Of a stretch of 64,000 bases of DNA, positions 51,302-60,235 are shown one piece after another. Source of the stretch: Eudoraea adriatica DSM 19308. GTDB taxonomy: Bacteria > Bacteroidota > Bacteroidia > Flavobacteriales > Flavobacteriaceae. A program made the translations under genes and the position numbers. The stretch spans positions 682,001 to 746,000 of the forward strand of contig NZ_KB907546.1 in the NCBI RefSeq assembly GCF_000382125.1, in the 5' to 3' direction. Within the stretch, counting starts at the first letter, position 1. Each line of letters begins with the position of its first letter. Below the pieces are notes generated by a model. It worked only from the letters and a program-made list of their open reading frames with translations. It was not told the DNA's origin and did not search any database.

Positions 51302-53194
51302 ATGACTGAAGTGGGACGTAAGTACGTATTTGATTTTGATAGTACATTAACCAGGGTAGAAGCCCTGGATGTGTTAGCGGAAATGACCTTGCAAGGCAAG
51401 TCCAACAGAGATGCAGTCATTCATGAAATTCAGGAAATCACAAATCTTGGAATTGATGGAGATATTTCCTTTACAGAATCCCTGGAAAGAAGGATAAAAC
51501 TCTTAAAAGCGAATAAGGACGATTTAGCTCCTCTTGTTGATGAGTTACGGCAAAAGATTTCCAAATCTATTGCTGCCAACAAGGAATTTTTTGAGAAGTA
51601 CTCAGAAGACATTTATGTAATTTCCTGTGGATTCAAAGAATTCATAGATCCGATTGTTAAGGAATATAATATTCCTTCGGATAGGGTATTTGCCAATACA
51701 TTTAAATTTGATGAGGAAGGTAACATCATAGGTTTTGACGAAAAGAATGTACTTGCAACCCATAATGGCAAAATTGAATGTCTTAAGCAGCTCGATCTTG
51801 AAGGTGAAGTACAGGTGATTGGTGATGGATATAGCGACTATGTTATGCGGGAAGCCGGCATTGCCCATAAATTTTTTGCCTATACAGAAAATGTTCATCG
51901 CGAAAAAGCCGCTGACAAAGCAGACCATGTTACACCCAATTTGGATGAATTTTTATTTGTGAACGACCTGCCCAGAAGCCTTTCTTATCCAAAAAACAGA
52001 ATTAAGATTCTCTTGTTGGAAAATGTACATCCTGTTGCTTTTGACAATCTCTCGGAAGATGGTTTTTCTGTGGAACTTATAGAAGAAAGTTTATCGGAAG
52101 ATGAGCTTATTAAAAAAATCAAAGGAGTACATGTCCTGGGAATCCGTTCCAAAACCAGGCTTACTCCTAAAGTAATTGATGCAGCCAATAAACTGCTGGT
52201 GGTGGGGGCTTTTTGTATTGGGACGAAGCAGATAGACCTGGATTATTGCAAGAAAAAAGGGGTTGTGGTTTTTAATGCACCCTACAGCAATACGAGGTCT
52301 GTGGTAGAATTGGCGATTGGTCAAATTATTATGTTATTCCGTAATGTCTTTACCAGGAGTACTGAACTGCACAATGGAATATGGAATAAAACAGCGGTAA
52401 ATTCCAGGGAAGTCAGGGGTAAAAATCTTGGCATTGTGGGTTATGGCAATATAGGCAAACAACTGTCTGTGCTGGCAGAGGCTATAGGCATGAGAGTGTA
52501 TTATTACGATATAGAGGATAGATTAGCCATGGGCAATGCAATAAAATGCGAAACACTTGAAGATTTATTAAATGTATCCGACGTGGTTTCTTTGCACCTG
52601 GATGATAACAAAGCCAACCATAACTTTATTGGGGAACGTGAAATTAACCAAATGCGAGACGGTGCAATGCTGTTGAATCTTTCAAGAGGTTTTGTAGTAG
52701 AAATACCAGCCCTGGTAGAAGCCCTGAAAGGGGGTAAGCTAAGTGGTGCGTCTATAGATGTATTTCCACACGAACCAAAGTCTAATGGACCATTTGCCTC
52801 AGAACTGCAGGGTATCCCAAATGTAATTCTAACCCCCCACATAGGAGGCAGTACTGAAGAAGCGCAAAGGGATATAGCCGATTTTGTACCAAATAAGATC
52901 ATGTATTATATCAATTCCGGTAATACGGTAGATGCTGTTAATTTTCCGAATATTCGCTTGCCTAAACAGAACAAAGCTCATAGGTTCCTGCACATACACA
53001 GAAATGTTCCTGGAATTATGGCTAAAATAAATGATGTTCTCGCCACATATGAGATGAATATTTCGGGCCAATACTTGTCAACCGATAGCGACGTAGGTTA
53101 CGTAATTACAGATTTGGACAGGGATTATAATAAAGAAGTAATAAAAGCCCTAAAAAAAGTAGAAAATACAATTAAATTCAGAGTACTGTATTAA
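51302..53194 (+). CDS. serA: SerB-SerA fusion: HAD phosphoserine phosphatase-like domain joined to D-3-phosphoglycerate dehydrogenase
   Basis: A 630-residue two-enzyme protein. Residues about 1-225 are a HAD phosphatase: DFDST near 11-15 (nucleophile Asp11, acid Asp13), ISCGFKEF near 108-115 and IGDGYSDYVM near 177-186 hold the acidic metal site, as in phosphoserine phosphatase. Residues about 235-555 are phosphoglycerate dehydrogenase: FCIGTKQIDL near 305, GYGNIGKQ near 381-388, NLSRGFVVE near 459-467 and catalytic His in PHIGGST near 511-517. A C-terminal ACT domain (HRNVPGIMAKINDVL near 563-577) is the likely serine sensor. It would catalyse the first and last steps of serine synthesis; SerC is not in the window. 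Confidence 0.93.
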   Translation: MTEVGRKYVFDFDSTLTRVEALDVLAEMTLQGKSNRDAVIHEIQEITNLGIDGDISFTESLERRIKLLKANKDDLAPLVDELRQKISKSIAANKEFFEKYSEDIYVISCGFKEFIDPIVKEYNIPSDRVFANTFKFDEEGNIIGFDEKNVLATHNGKIECLKQLDLEGEVQVIGDGYSDYVMREAGIAHKFFAYTENVHREKAADKADHVTPNLDEFLFVNDLPRSLSYPKNRIKILLLENVHPVAFDNLSEDGFSVELIEESLSEDELIKKIKGVHVLGIRSKTRLTPKVIDAANKLLVVGAFCIGTKQIDLDYCKKKGVVVFNAPYSNTRSVVELAIGQIIMLFRNVFTRSTELHNGIWNKTAVNSREVRGKNLGIVGYGNIGKQLSVLAEAIGMRVYYYDIEDRLAMGNAIKCETLEDLLNVSDVVSLHLDDNKANHNFIGEREINQMRDGAMLLNLSRGFVVEIPALVEALKGGKLSGASIDVFPHEPKSNGPFASELQGIPNVILTPHIGGSTEEAQRDIADFVPNKIMYYINSGNTVDAVNFPNIRLPKQNKAHRFLHIHRNVPGIMAKINDVLATYEMNISGQYLSTDSDVGYVITDLDRDYNKEVIKALKKVENTIKFRVLY

Positions 53195-53225
53195 ACTTCT
53201 TAGCAGATCAGTCACCAGGAATTAC

Positions 53226-53699
53226 TCATTGGTGATGATATGGCTCATTTCTGAGTATAGTACACGCTCTGTAAATTTGTTCAACAAGAAATAGGCGTAC
53301 CATTTGATGTGAGAAAGTCATTTTTGAAAGACTTATTTTACCATGGGCTTTTTGTTTAATAGAATCACTAAAACCGTATGGGCCGCCGATTACTAAAACC
53401 CATTCCTTAATTCCTCTATTCATCTGCTTTTGCAGGAGCTTTGCAAAATCTACAGAGGTATACTCCAGGCCATTTTCATCCAGTAAATAAAGGGCTTCAG
53501 AACTTTCGACATGTTTTAAGATTAATTCAGCCTCTTTTTCCATTTGATCGGATGCAGACAGATTTTTGGTGTTTTTAATATCTGGTAATAGCTGCAATTC
53601 AAATTTAACATAGTGTTTGAGTCTTTTCAGATAAACATCTACCAGCTTCTGTAACTCGCGACTATCTGTTTTTCCTATGGCAAGAAGTTTTATCTTCAT
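53226..53699 (-). CDS. rlmH: 23S rRNA (pseudouridine-1915-N3) methyltransferase RlmH
   Basis: SPOUT methyltransferase of 157 residues that methylates pseudouridine 1915 in helix 69 of 23S rRNA. It begins MKIKLLAIGKT, has LLDENGLEYTSVDFA near 72-86, the SAM-binding knot VLVIGGPYGFSDSIK near 101-115, and the C-terminal LVEQIYRACTILRNEPYHH near 137-155, the universal RlmH ending. Convergent with the serB-serA gene, gap 31 bases. Confidence 0.96.
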   Translation of the reverse strand: MKIKLLAIGKTDSRELQKLVDVYLKRLKHYVKFELQLLPDIKNTKNLSASDQMEKEAELILKHVESSEALYLLDENGLEYTSVDFAKLLQKQMNRGIKEWVLVIGGPYGFSDSIKQKAHGKISLSKMTFSHQMVRLFLVEQIYRACTILRNEPYHHQ

Positions 53700-53782
53700 A
53701 GTTCTAAGTTATAACTTTAAGGAAATTGAATTTCTTTATTGGCATATGTTTTTACTAATTTAGTACCCTACAAGTTGCAAAA

Positions 53783-54640
53783 ATGATATCAGAAGAACAA
53801 TTCCAAAAGGAGATATCTTTAATAATAGAAAATGCCATACGGGAAGATGTAGGAGATGGGGATCACAGTTCACTTGCGTGTATTCCGTCGGGAGCAATGG
53901 GTAAGGCTAAGTTATTGGTAAAGGATAAATGCATATTGGCCGGTGTTGAATTCGCCCGGCGGACTTTTAACCATGTGGATAAGGATTTAAAAATGGAAAT
54001 CCTTCTAAATGATGGTACACCAGGAAATTTTGGGGATGTGGCATTTTATGTGGAAGGACGCTCACAATCGATTTTAAAAGCAGAAAGGCTTGTCTTAAAT
54101 GCCATGCAGCGGATGAGTGCAATAGCTACTAAAACTAATTATTTTGTTTCACTTCTTGAGGGTACAAAAACAAAAATCCTGGACACTCGCAAAACTACGC
54201 CGGGAATACGGGCTCTTGAAAAATGGGCTGTGAAAATAGGGGGAGGGGAGAATCACAGGTTTGCCTTATACGATATGATTATGTTGAAAGATAATCACAT
54301 AGATTTTGCTGGTGGTATCACTCAGGCAATTAAAAAAACCAAACGCTATTTAAAGAAATCGGATAAAGATTTAAAAATTATTGTTGAAGCCCGGAATTTG
54401 GGAGAAGTAGAGGAAATTCTTCAATCTGAAGGTATTTTCAGGATTCTACTGGATAATTTTAGTCTTGAGGACACAAGAAAAGCCGTAAAACGTATCGGGA
54501 ATCAATGCTTAACCGAATCATCCGGTGGAATTAATGAGAACACCATTAGAAAGTATGCTGAATGCGGTGTGGATTATATTTCATCAGGAGCACTAACACA
54601 TTCAGTATTTAACAAGGACCTGAGTCTTAAAGCGATATAG
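53783..54640 (+). CDS. nadC: Nicotinate-nucleotide pyrophosphorylase (carboxylating)
   Basis: Quinolinate phosphoribosyltransferase of NAD synthesis. The 285-residue enzyme has EDVGDGDHSS near 20-29, VLNAMQRMSAIAT near 104-116, KILDTRKTTPGIRALEKWAVKIGGGENHRFALYDMIMLKDNH (key Arg, Lys, His; about 129-172), and VEARNLGEVEEI near 201-212. The BrkB-like gene starts at the base right after its stop (TAGATG), so the two are co-transcribed, though functionally unrelated. Confidence 0.95.
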   Translation: MISEEQFQKEISLIIENAIREDVGDGDHSSLACIPSGAMGKAKLLVKDKCILAGVEFARRTFNHVDKDLKMEILLNDGTPGNFGDVAFYVEGRSQSILKAERLVLNAMQRMSAIATKTNYFVSLLEGTKTKILDTRKTTPGIRALEKWAVKIGGGENHRFALYDMIMLKDNHIDFAGGITQAIKKTKRYLKKSDKDLKIIVEARNLGEVEEILQSEGIFRILLDNFSLEDTRKAVKRIGNQCLTESSGGINENTIRKYAECGVDYISSGALTHSVFNKDLSLKAI

Positions 54641-55603
54641 ATGTCGGAGGAAATAGAAAGAAAGCTCGAAAGTATTCCGATAGTCAAATGGATAGTAAGA
54701 ATACTTAAAAAAATTAAGCTCCCGGCCTTTGAGGGACTTTCTTTATATGACCTCGTTGAAATGTACATTATTGGTATCGTTCAGGGGGCACTTTCGACCC
54801 GCGCGAGTTCTATTGCTTTCAGCCTTTTTATGGCTCTTTTTCCATTGCTTATTTTCCTGTTTACATTAATCCCTTTTATTATTCCCTATGTAAGTGTTGG
54901 AAATGAAAATTTTGACAACCAATTTCTTGATTTTCTGGAGTCATTTTTACCAGCTGCCACCGGCGAATATTTTGAAATAATCTACTATCAGATAAAAGAC
55001 CAGCAGAGTGGCGGATTGGCATCGTCGGCCTTTATTTTGTCTATATTTTTGATGACGAACGGGGTTAGTGCAATTTTTGGTGGTTTTGAAGATTCTTACC
55101 ATATAAATCTAACCAGGAATTTCTTTAAGCAGTACGCCTATGCCATGATGGTTGGATTTCTTCTTTCTATCTTATTGATTGTAGGTGCGGTGGTTTATGT
55201 TTATTTTGAGTTCTATATTCTAGAATATTTAAGTGATTGGGCTACACAAACCAGTGGTTATAATCTTTCAGAGAAGGATATTACAGGAGCTCGCATTGGT
55301 AAAACATTATTTTTCATCCTGCTTTCTTATCTCACCACTGCCATCTTGTACTATTTTGGTACACGCGAAGGCAAACATGCTAAATTCTTTTCTTACGGCG
55401 CCTTAATGACTACCTTGTTATTTTTATTAACATCTCTTTTGTTCGGCGTTTATATCGACAACTTTGCAAAGTATAACGAATTGTATGGGGCTTTGGCCGG
55501 CTTATTAATTCTAATGGTTTATATATGGCTGAATTCCAATATTTTACTTCTTGGATTTGAACTAAATGCGACGCTCAATTACTTGAGGAAAAAGCATCAA
55601 TAA
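54641..55603 (+). CDS. YihY/BrkB-family inner-membrane protein
   Basis: A 320-residue membrane protein with about six hydrophobic helices (roughly 60-92, 127-145, 165-190, 218-236, 252-272, 286-310) and a cytoplasmic N-terminal tail of about 40 residues. The family signature is visible as ARASSIAFSLFMALFPLLIF-like TRASSIAFSLFMALFPL near 52-68 and TNGVSAIFGGFEDSY near 136-150. The YihY/BrkB family is often annotated as a ribonuclease BN, a label now known to be wrong; true function is unknown. It directly abuts nadC. Confidence 0.9.
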   Translation: MSEEIERKLESIPIVKWIVRILKKIKLPAFEGLSLYDLVEMYIIGIVQGALSTRASSIAFSLFMALFPLLIFLFTLIPFIIPYVSVGNENFDNQFLDFLESFLPAATGEYFEIIYYQIKDQQSGGLASSAFILSIFLMTNGVSAIFGGFEDSYHINLTRNFFKQYAYAMMVGFLLSILLIVGAVVYVYFEFYILEYLSDWATQTSGYNLSEKDITGARIGKTLFFILLSYLTTAILYYFGTREGKHAKFFSYGALMTTLLFLLTSLLFGVYIDNFAKYNELYGALAGLLILMVYIWLNSNILLLGFELNATLNYLRKKHQ

Positions 55604-55639
55604 TGAGGTTTTGGTCAATAAAACAGACAGTATACCGGA

Positions 55640-58096
55640 ATGGAAATATTTATTAATGTAATACTGCCAATTCCTCTGGAAAAGCAATTCACCTATTGCG
55701 TTTCCGAATATGAAGCTGCATTATTAAAAGTTGGTATGCGCGTGGCGGTGCCATTTGGAAAGTCTAAAATCTATACAGCTCTCGTCGTTGAAATCCATAA
55801 CAGGCCACCCCTTGCTTATGAAGCTAAAACCATCCATAATATTCTGGATGAACATCCTATTGTAACATCAAATCAATTGAAACACTGGCAGTGGATAGCG
55901 GATTATTATATGTGCACGCAGGGCGAAGTATTCAGAAGCGCAATTCCAAGTGCGCTTTTATTAGAAAGTGAAACACTTATATTACCTAATAAAGATGTTA
56001 TAATTGATGAAGATCAATTAAAAGATGATGATTTCCTGGTCTACGAGGCCCTTAAATACCAAAATATCCTTCGGGTTAATGATATAATGGAAATTGTGGA
56101 TAAAAAGAATATACTCCCTATTCTCAACAGATTATTACAACTTAAGGCAATTGTACTGAAGGAAGAAATACATGAACAGTACAAACCAAAAATGGTTCGA
56201 TATGTAAGGCTGGGAAAGAAGTATAATTCAGAGCCTGAACTTGAGAAACTGTTAAGCTCATTAACTCGGGCACCCAAACAAAGCCAGGTTGTACTTTCAT
56301 TATTTCATCTTCAGGCTACTAAAAAAAAGCCAATAAAGCTTCATGAGCTGGAAATTGACAGTAAGTCGAGCAGAGCTGTAATACGTGCACTAATTAACAA
56401 AGAAGTACTTGAAGAATATTTTATTCAAACAGACCGGGTGGCATTTAATGGCAGTAAGGCGCTTGAACCACCAAAAAAATTAAACGAATATCAGGTAAAA
56501 GCATTAGATATCATTAAACAAAATTTTAAAAATAAAAAGGTTACCCTTTTAAAAGGCGTTACTTCTTCGGGTAAAACGGAAGTATATGTAAAACTCATTG
56601 CAGAGTGCCTTAGCGAGGGAAAACAAGCTCTTTACCTGGTTCCTGAGATTGCCATAACTACGCAACTCATCTCACGATTACTGGAATATTTTGGTTCCAC
56701 CATATCCGTTTTTCATTCAAAATACAATATGCACGAAAAGGTGGAGGTCTGGAAAAATGTTCTGAATAATAGGCCCAAAGCACAACTAATTATTGGTGCT
56801 CGTTCTGCTTTGTTTCTCCCTTTTGCAGATCTGGGCCTGATAATTATTGATGAGGAACATGAAACTTCATTTAAACAGTATGATCCTGCACCGCGATATC
56901 ATGCCAGAGACGCGGCTATTGTGCTGGGGGGCTTGTTTAATTCAAAAGTGTTACTGGGTTCGGCAACGCCGAGTATAGAGAGTTACAATAATGCCCAAAC
57001 CGGTAAGTACGGATATGCGCAGATAGACCGAAGGTTTGGAAATGTATTAATGCCAGATATGGAATTAGTAGATATTAAAAGTCAGTACAGGAAGAAACGA
57101 ATGAAGGGGCATTTTTCTGAACGCCTGTTAGAGGAAATTACTGAAACACTTAAGCTGGGAGAACAGGTAATATTGTTTCAAAACAGAAGAGGGTATGCTC
57201 CAATTTTAGAATGTACTACTTGCGGACATTCCCCTCAGTGCCCGAATTGTGATGTTAGTCTGACGTATCACAAGCAAAGAAATCAATTAAGGTGTCATTA
57301 TTGCGGACATAGTATAGCTTTCCCAAATAGCTGCCACGCTTGTGGCAGCAATACATTAGACACCAAAGGTTTTGGTACAGAGCAGGTAGAGCAGGAATTA
57401 AATTCTTTTTTCCCCTCTGCAAAAGTGGCTCGCATGGATTTAGATACTACAAGAGGTAAACATGCCTATGCTAAAATTATTCATTCCTTTGAAAATCAGG
57501 AAACGGATATATTAGTTGGAACTCAAATGCTTACCAAGGGGCTCGATTTTAGAAATGTAAATCTTGTAGGAATAATGAATGCGGATGCACTTTTGAATTT
57601 CCCCGATTTCAGAGCACATGAACGCACTTATCAATTACTTACTCAGGTCGCCGGCAGAGCAGGCCGAACTAAAAAAAGAGGAAAAGTTATAATTCAGACC
57701 TTCAACCCTTACCATCAGATACTAAAACAGGTTACCACCGGGGACTATACAGGAATGTTTGAGGAGCAACTCTACGAAAGAGAGTTATATAAGTATCCAC
57801 CGGTCACAAGGATTATAAGAATTAGTTTTAAGCATAAAGAATATAACAAATTGAATGAAGCTTCTGCATGGTTTGCACAGTCCCTCAAAAATGCCGGTAA
57901 AATTCAGGTTTTGGGCCCTGAATTCCCATCAGTCGCGCGCATACGTAATCAATACTTAAAACATGTTATGATTAAGATTCCAAAAAGCGTATCTCTTCAA
58001 AAAACAAAAAAAAGCATCAAAAGAATTCAAAATTCTTTTGATGCAATTGCTAAGTTCAAAGGCGTTCGTATAATCTATAATGTAGATTATATGTAA
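55640..58096 (+). CDS. priA: Primosomal protein N' (replication restart helicase PriA)
   Basis: An 818-residue 3'-5' helicase that restarts stalled forks. An N-terminal DNA-binding domain (about 1-200) precedes Walker A VTSSGKTEVYVKL near 309-321, the DEEH box LIIIDEEHETSFKQYD near 399-414, and HARDAAIVLG. Between the helicase lobes is a zinc-binding module with eight cysteines, CTTCGHSPQCPNCDVSL near 525-541 and CHYCGHSIAFPNSCHACGS near 551-569. The rest holds GTQMLTKGLDF and VAGRAGRTKKRG. It ends directly beside the convergent LytTR gene. Confidence 0.96.
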   Translation: MEIFINVILPIPLEKQFTYCVSEYEAALLKVGMRVAVPFGKSKIYTALVVEIHNRPPLAYEAKTIHNILDEHPIVTSNQLKHWQWIADYYMCTQGEVFRSAIPSALLLESETLILPNKDVIIDEDQLKDDDFLVYEALKYQNILRVNDIMEIVDKKNILPILNRLLQLKAIVLKEEIHEQYKPKMVRYVRLGKKYNSEPELEKLLSSLTRAPKQSQVVLSLFHLQATKKKPIKLHELEIDSKSSRAVIRALINKEVLEEYFIQTDRVAFNGSKALEPPKKLNEYQVKALDIIKQNFKNKKVTLLKGVTSSGKTEVYVKLIAECLSEGKQALYLVPEIAITTQLISRLLEYFGSTISVFHSKYNMHEKVEVWKNVLNNRPKAQLIIGARSALFLPFADLGLIIIDEEHETSFKQYDPAPRYHARDAAIVLGGLFNSKVLLGSATPSIESYNNAQTGKYGYAQIDRRFGNVLMPDMELVDIKSQYRKKRMKGHFSERLLEEITETLKLGEQVILFQNRRGYAPILECTTCGHSPQCPNCDVSLTYHKQRNQLRCHYCGHSIAFPNSCHACGSNTLDTKGFGTEQVEQELNSFFPSAKVARMDLDTTRGKHAYAKIIHSFENQETDILVGTQMLTKGLDFRNVNLVGIMNADALLNFPDFRAHERTYQLLTQVAGRAGRTKKRGKVIIQTFNPYHQILKQVTTGDYTGMFEEQLYERELYKYPPVTRIIRISFKHKEYNKLNEASAWFAQSLKNAGKIQVLGPEFPSVARIRNQYLKHVMIKIPKSVSLQKTKKSIKRIQNSFDAIAKFKGVRIIYNVDYM

Positions 58097-58789
58097 TTAA
58101 ACATTACTTAAGGCCTCTGCCAATTCTGTTTTTTTGTTTCTGCTTAAAGGTATAGACCTTCCGCTTACTTCAACATTCTTGCTGTTAAACTTCTCTATCT
58201 TTTCAAGATTAACTATATAAGACTTGTGAATACGCAAAAATTTATCTTCAGGCAATTGTTTTTCGAAAGCCTTCATGGTAGAAAGAATTACGATGTTAGC
58301 CTCATCTGTAACTAATTTTATATAGTCACCTAAGGCTTCAATCCACTTAATGTCATTAAGGATTACCTTTCTTTTCTTCAGATTGCTTTTGACAAAAATA
58401 TGTTCTTCATCTTCATTTACCTGGTTCATTTGCTCATATTTGGCTACTGCTCTTTTTACAGAAGCGTCAAAACGAGCCATTGTTATGGGTTTATGAAGAT
58501 AATCTGTTACATCATAGTCAAATGCCTTGAGGGCATAATCCGGTTTACCTGTTATAAGAATGACCTGAGGTCTGTTTTCCAGTGATTCTAATAAGTCAAA
58601 ACCACTAATAATAGGCATTTCTACATCAAGAAAAATTAAATCAATTTCATTATTCTTGATGCCGTTTTTGGCTTCAATGGCATTACTGTAATCAGCAATA
58701 AGGGCTAGGTTAGGATGATTGTTAACTAATTTTGCAACTGCCATACGTTGCATAGACGAATCATCAACAACAATACTTCTAAGTTTCAT
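58097..58789 (-). CDS. LytTR-family response regulator
   Basis: A 230-residue two-component regulator. I use ATG 58789 (MKLRSIVVDDSSMQR) since the receiver domain begins there and a promoter-like CAAAGTA (minus TACTTTG) lies at 58822-58828; an upstream ATG at 58852 would add 21 non-conserved residues. Receiver: VVDDSS near 7-12, phosphoacceptor Asp in LIFLDVEMP near 54-62, and Lys in YLHKPI near 103. LytTR DNA-binding domain: KRKVILNDIKWIEALGDYIKL near 138-158 and LPEDKFLRIHKSYIVNL near 178-194. No cognate histidine kinase gene is in the window. Confidence 0.9.
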   Translation of the reverse strand: MKLRSIVVDDSSMQRMAVAKLVNNHPNLALIADYSNAIEAKNGIKNNEIDLIFLDVEMPIISGFDLLESLENRPQVILITGKPDYALKAFDYDVTDYLHKPITMARFDASVKRAVAKYEQMNQVNEDEEHIFVKSNLKKRKVILNDIKWIEALGDYIKLVTDEANIVILSTMKAFEKQLPEDKFLRIHKSYIVNLEKIEKFNSKNVEVSGRSIPLSRNKKTELAEALSNV

Positions 58790-58973
58790 AAAGGGGTTGA
58801 TTTGTGGGGTTAAATCATCGACAAAGTACCGAAAAAACAAGTTGAACTGCAATAAAAGTTGTAAACATTGTTAAAAATTCCGTGTAAATGGTAAATGATT
58901 ATACGTTTTAAGTTTTAGGTTAAGTTTAATTTATATGATTCTTGATAGCTATAACGAAGATTTTTTCAATTTC

Positions 58974-59004
58974 TTGTATTTAGAACTAAATATTATTACT
59001 TTTG
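58974..59004 (+). promoter_or_regulatory. Promoter of the rpsF-rpsR-rplI operon
   Basis: TTG (58974-58976) and an exact -7 box TACTTTTG (58997-59004) are separated by 20 bases. The box lies 24 bases upstream of the rpsF ATG. The strength of both elements fits a ribosomal protein operon. Confidence 0.85.
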
Positions 59005-59028
59005 CGCTCCTAAAAAACATAAATCAGT

Positions 59029-59367
59029 ATGAACAATTACGAAACTGTTTTCATTTTAAATCCCGTTCTATCAGATACTCAGATAGAGGAAACAGTAAAG
59101 AAATTTGAGGATTTCTTAAAGAAAAATGGGGCCAAAATGGTCGCAAAAGAAAATTGGGGGCTTAAGAAATTGGCCTATCCAATACAGAACAAAAAAAGTG
59201 GTTTTTATCACTTATTTGAGTTTAGTGCTCCCGGTGAGGTTATTACACCCTATGAGCAGGAATTCAGAAGAGATGAACGTATTATGCGCTTTCTAACCGT
59301 TAAATTGGATAAGCATGCCATTGAATGGGCGGAAAAAAGGAGAACAAGATTAAAAACTAAAGCGTAA
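59029..59367 (+). CDS. rpsF: 30S ribosomal protein S6
   Basis: A 112-residue S6 protein. It begins [16 protein letters not shown], has [37 protein letters not shown] (features [11 protein letters not shown] and GFYHLFEF), and ends in a basic segment ARRxRLKT-like [11 protein letters not shown]. The operon order rpsF-rpsR-rplI is the common bacterial one without ssb or priB in between, as usual in Bacteroidota. rpsR starts 5 bases after its stop. Confidence 0.97.
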   Translation: MNNYETVFILNPVLSDTQIEETVKKFEDFLKKNGAKMVAKENWGLKKLAYPIQNKKSGFYHLFEFSAPGEVITPYEQEFRRDERIMRFLTVKLDKHAIEWAEKRRTRLKTKA

Positions 59368-59372
59368 GTATT

Positions 59373-59669
59373 ATGGCATCAATAGAACAACAGGCAAAAG
59401 GTAAAAAGGACGGTGAAATCAGGTATTTGACCCCCCTTAATATTGAGACGAATAAGCAAAAGAAATATTGCCGATTCAAAAAGTCCGGTATCAAATATAT
59501 TGATTACAAGGATCCAGATTTTTTGATGAAGCTGGTTAATGAACAAGGGAAGCTTTTACCAAGAAGGCTGACAGGAACTTCATTAAAGTATCAGAGAAAA
59601 GTGGCCCAGGCCGTTAAGAGAGCACGTCATTTGGCACTTATGCCTTATGTTGGAGATTTATTAAAGTAA
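59373..59669 (+). CDS. rpsR: 30S ribosomal protein S18
   Basis: A 98-residue S18 protein. The conserved core is [64 protein letters not shown], with features CRFKKSGI near 33-40, LPRRLTG near 61-67 and [18 protein letters not shown] near 74-91. It has an N-terminal extension of about 25 residues compared with E. coli S18 (75 residues). It binds S6 in the 30S platform. Confidence 0.97.
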   Translation: MASIEQQAKGKKDGEIRYLTPLNIETNKQKKYCRFKKSGIKYIDYKDPDFLMKLVNEQGKLLPRRLTGTSLKYQRKVAQAVKRARHLALMPYVGDLLK

Positions 59670-59682
59670 AAAACAACGGATC

Positions 59683-60135
59683 ATGGAACTTATTTTAAAA
59701 GAAGACGTTCAAAACCTTGGTTTTAAGGATGACGTAGTCAAAGTGAAGAACGGTTATGGTAGAAATTACCTGATACCTAAGGGAGTAGCCGTAATTGCAA
59801 CTCCATCGGCCAAAAAAGTACTTGCCGAAAATTTAAGACAAAAGGCTCACAAGGAGAAAGAAGTCATAGCCGCTGCCAATAAAACAGCCGATGCATTGAA
59901 GGAACTCGAAATTAAAATTTCTGCAAAAGTAGGAGCTGCAGAAAAATTATTCGGGTCTATATCAAATATGGATGTGGCAGATGCTTTGGCCAAAGAAGGG
60001 CATGAAATAGATAAAAAGTATATCATTATCAAAGGCGGAACAATAAAACGCGCAGGTCCTTATGAAGCTCAAATAAGACTTCACAGGGATGTTGTCGTAG
60101 AATTTCCTTTTGAAGTGGTGCCCGAAAAAAAGTAA
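59683..60135 (+). CDS. rplI: 50S ribosomal protein L9
   Basis: A 150-residue L9 protein. The N-terminal domain reads MELILKEDVQNLGFKDDVVKVKNGYGRNYLIPKGVAV, with the signature GYGRNYLIPKG near 25-35. A long connecting helix leads to the C-terminal domain with EKLFGSISNMDVADAL near 87-102 and LHRDVVVEFPFEVV near 132-145. It ends the operon at a strong terminator. Normal length for the family. Confidence 0.97.
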   Translation: MELILKEDVQNLGFKDDVVKVKNGYGRNYLIPKGVAVIATPSAKKVLAENLRQKAHKEKEVIAAANKTADALKELEIKISAKVGAAEKLFGSISNMDVADALAKEGHEIDKKYIIIKGGTIKRAGPYEAQIRLHRDVVVEFPFEVVPEKK

Positions 60136-60160
60136 ACCAAATTGGTTAATAACTATAAAG

Positions 60161-60193
60161 AGAGCTATGTTCGCATAGCTCTTTTTTTTTTTT
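60161..60193 (+). terminator. Intrinsic terminator after rplI
   Basis: AGAGCTATG-TTCG-CATAGCTCT (60161-60182), a 9-bp stem with a stable TTCG tetraloop, is followed by a run of more than ten T residues. Confidence 0.95.
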
Positions 60194-60235
60194 ATTTTTA
60201 ATCTCTTGCAATTCTAACAACTAAACTCAAAACCA

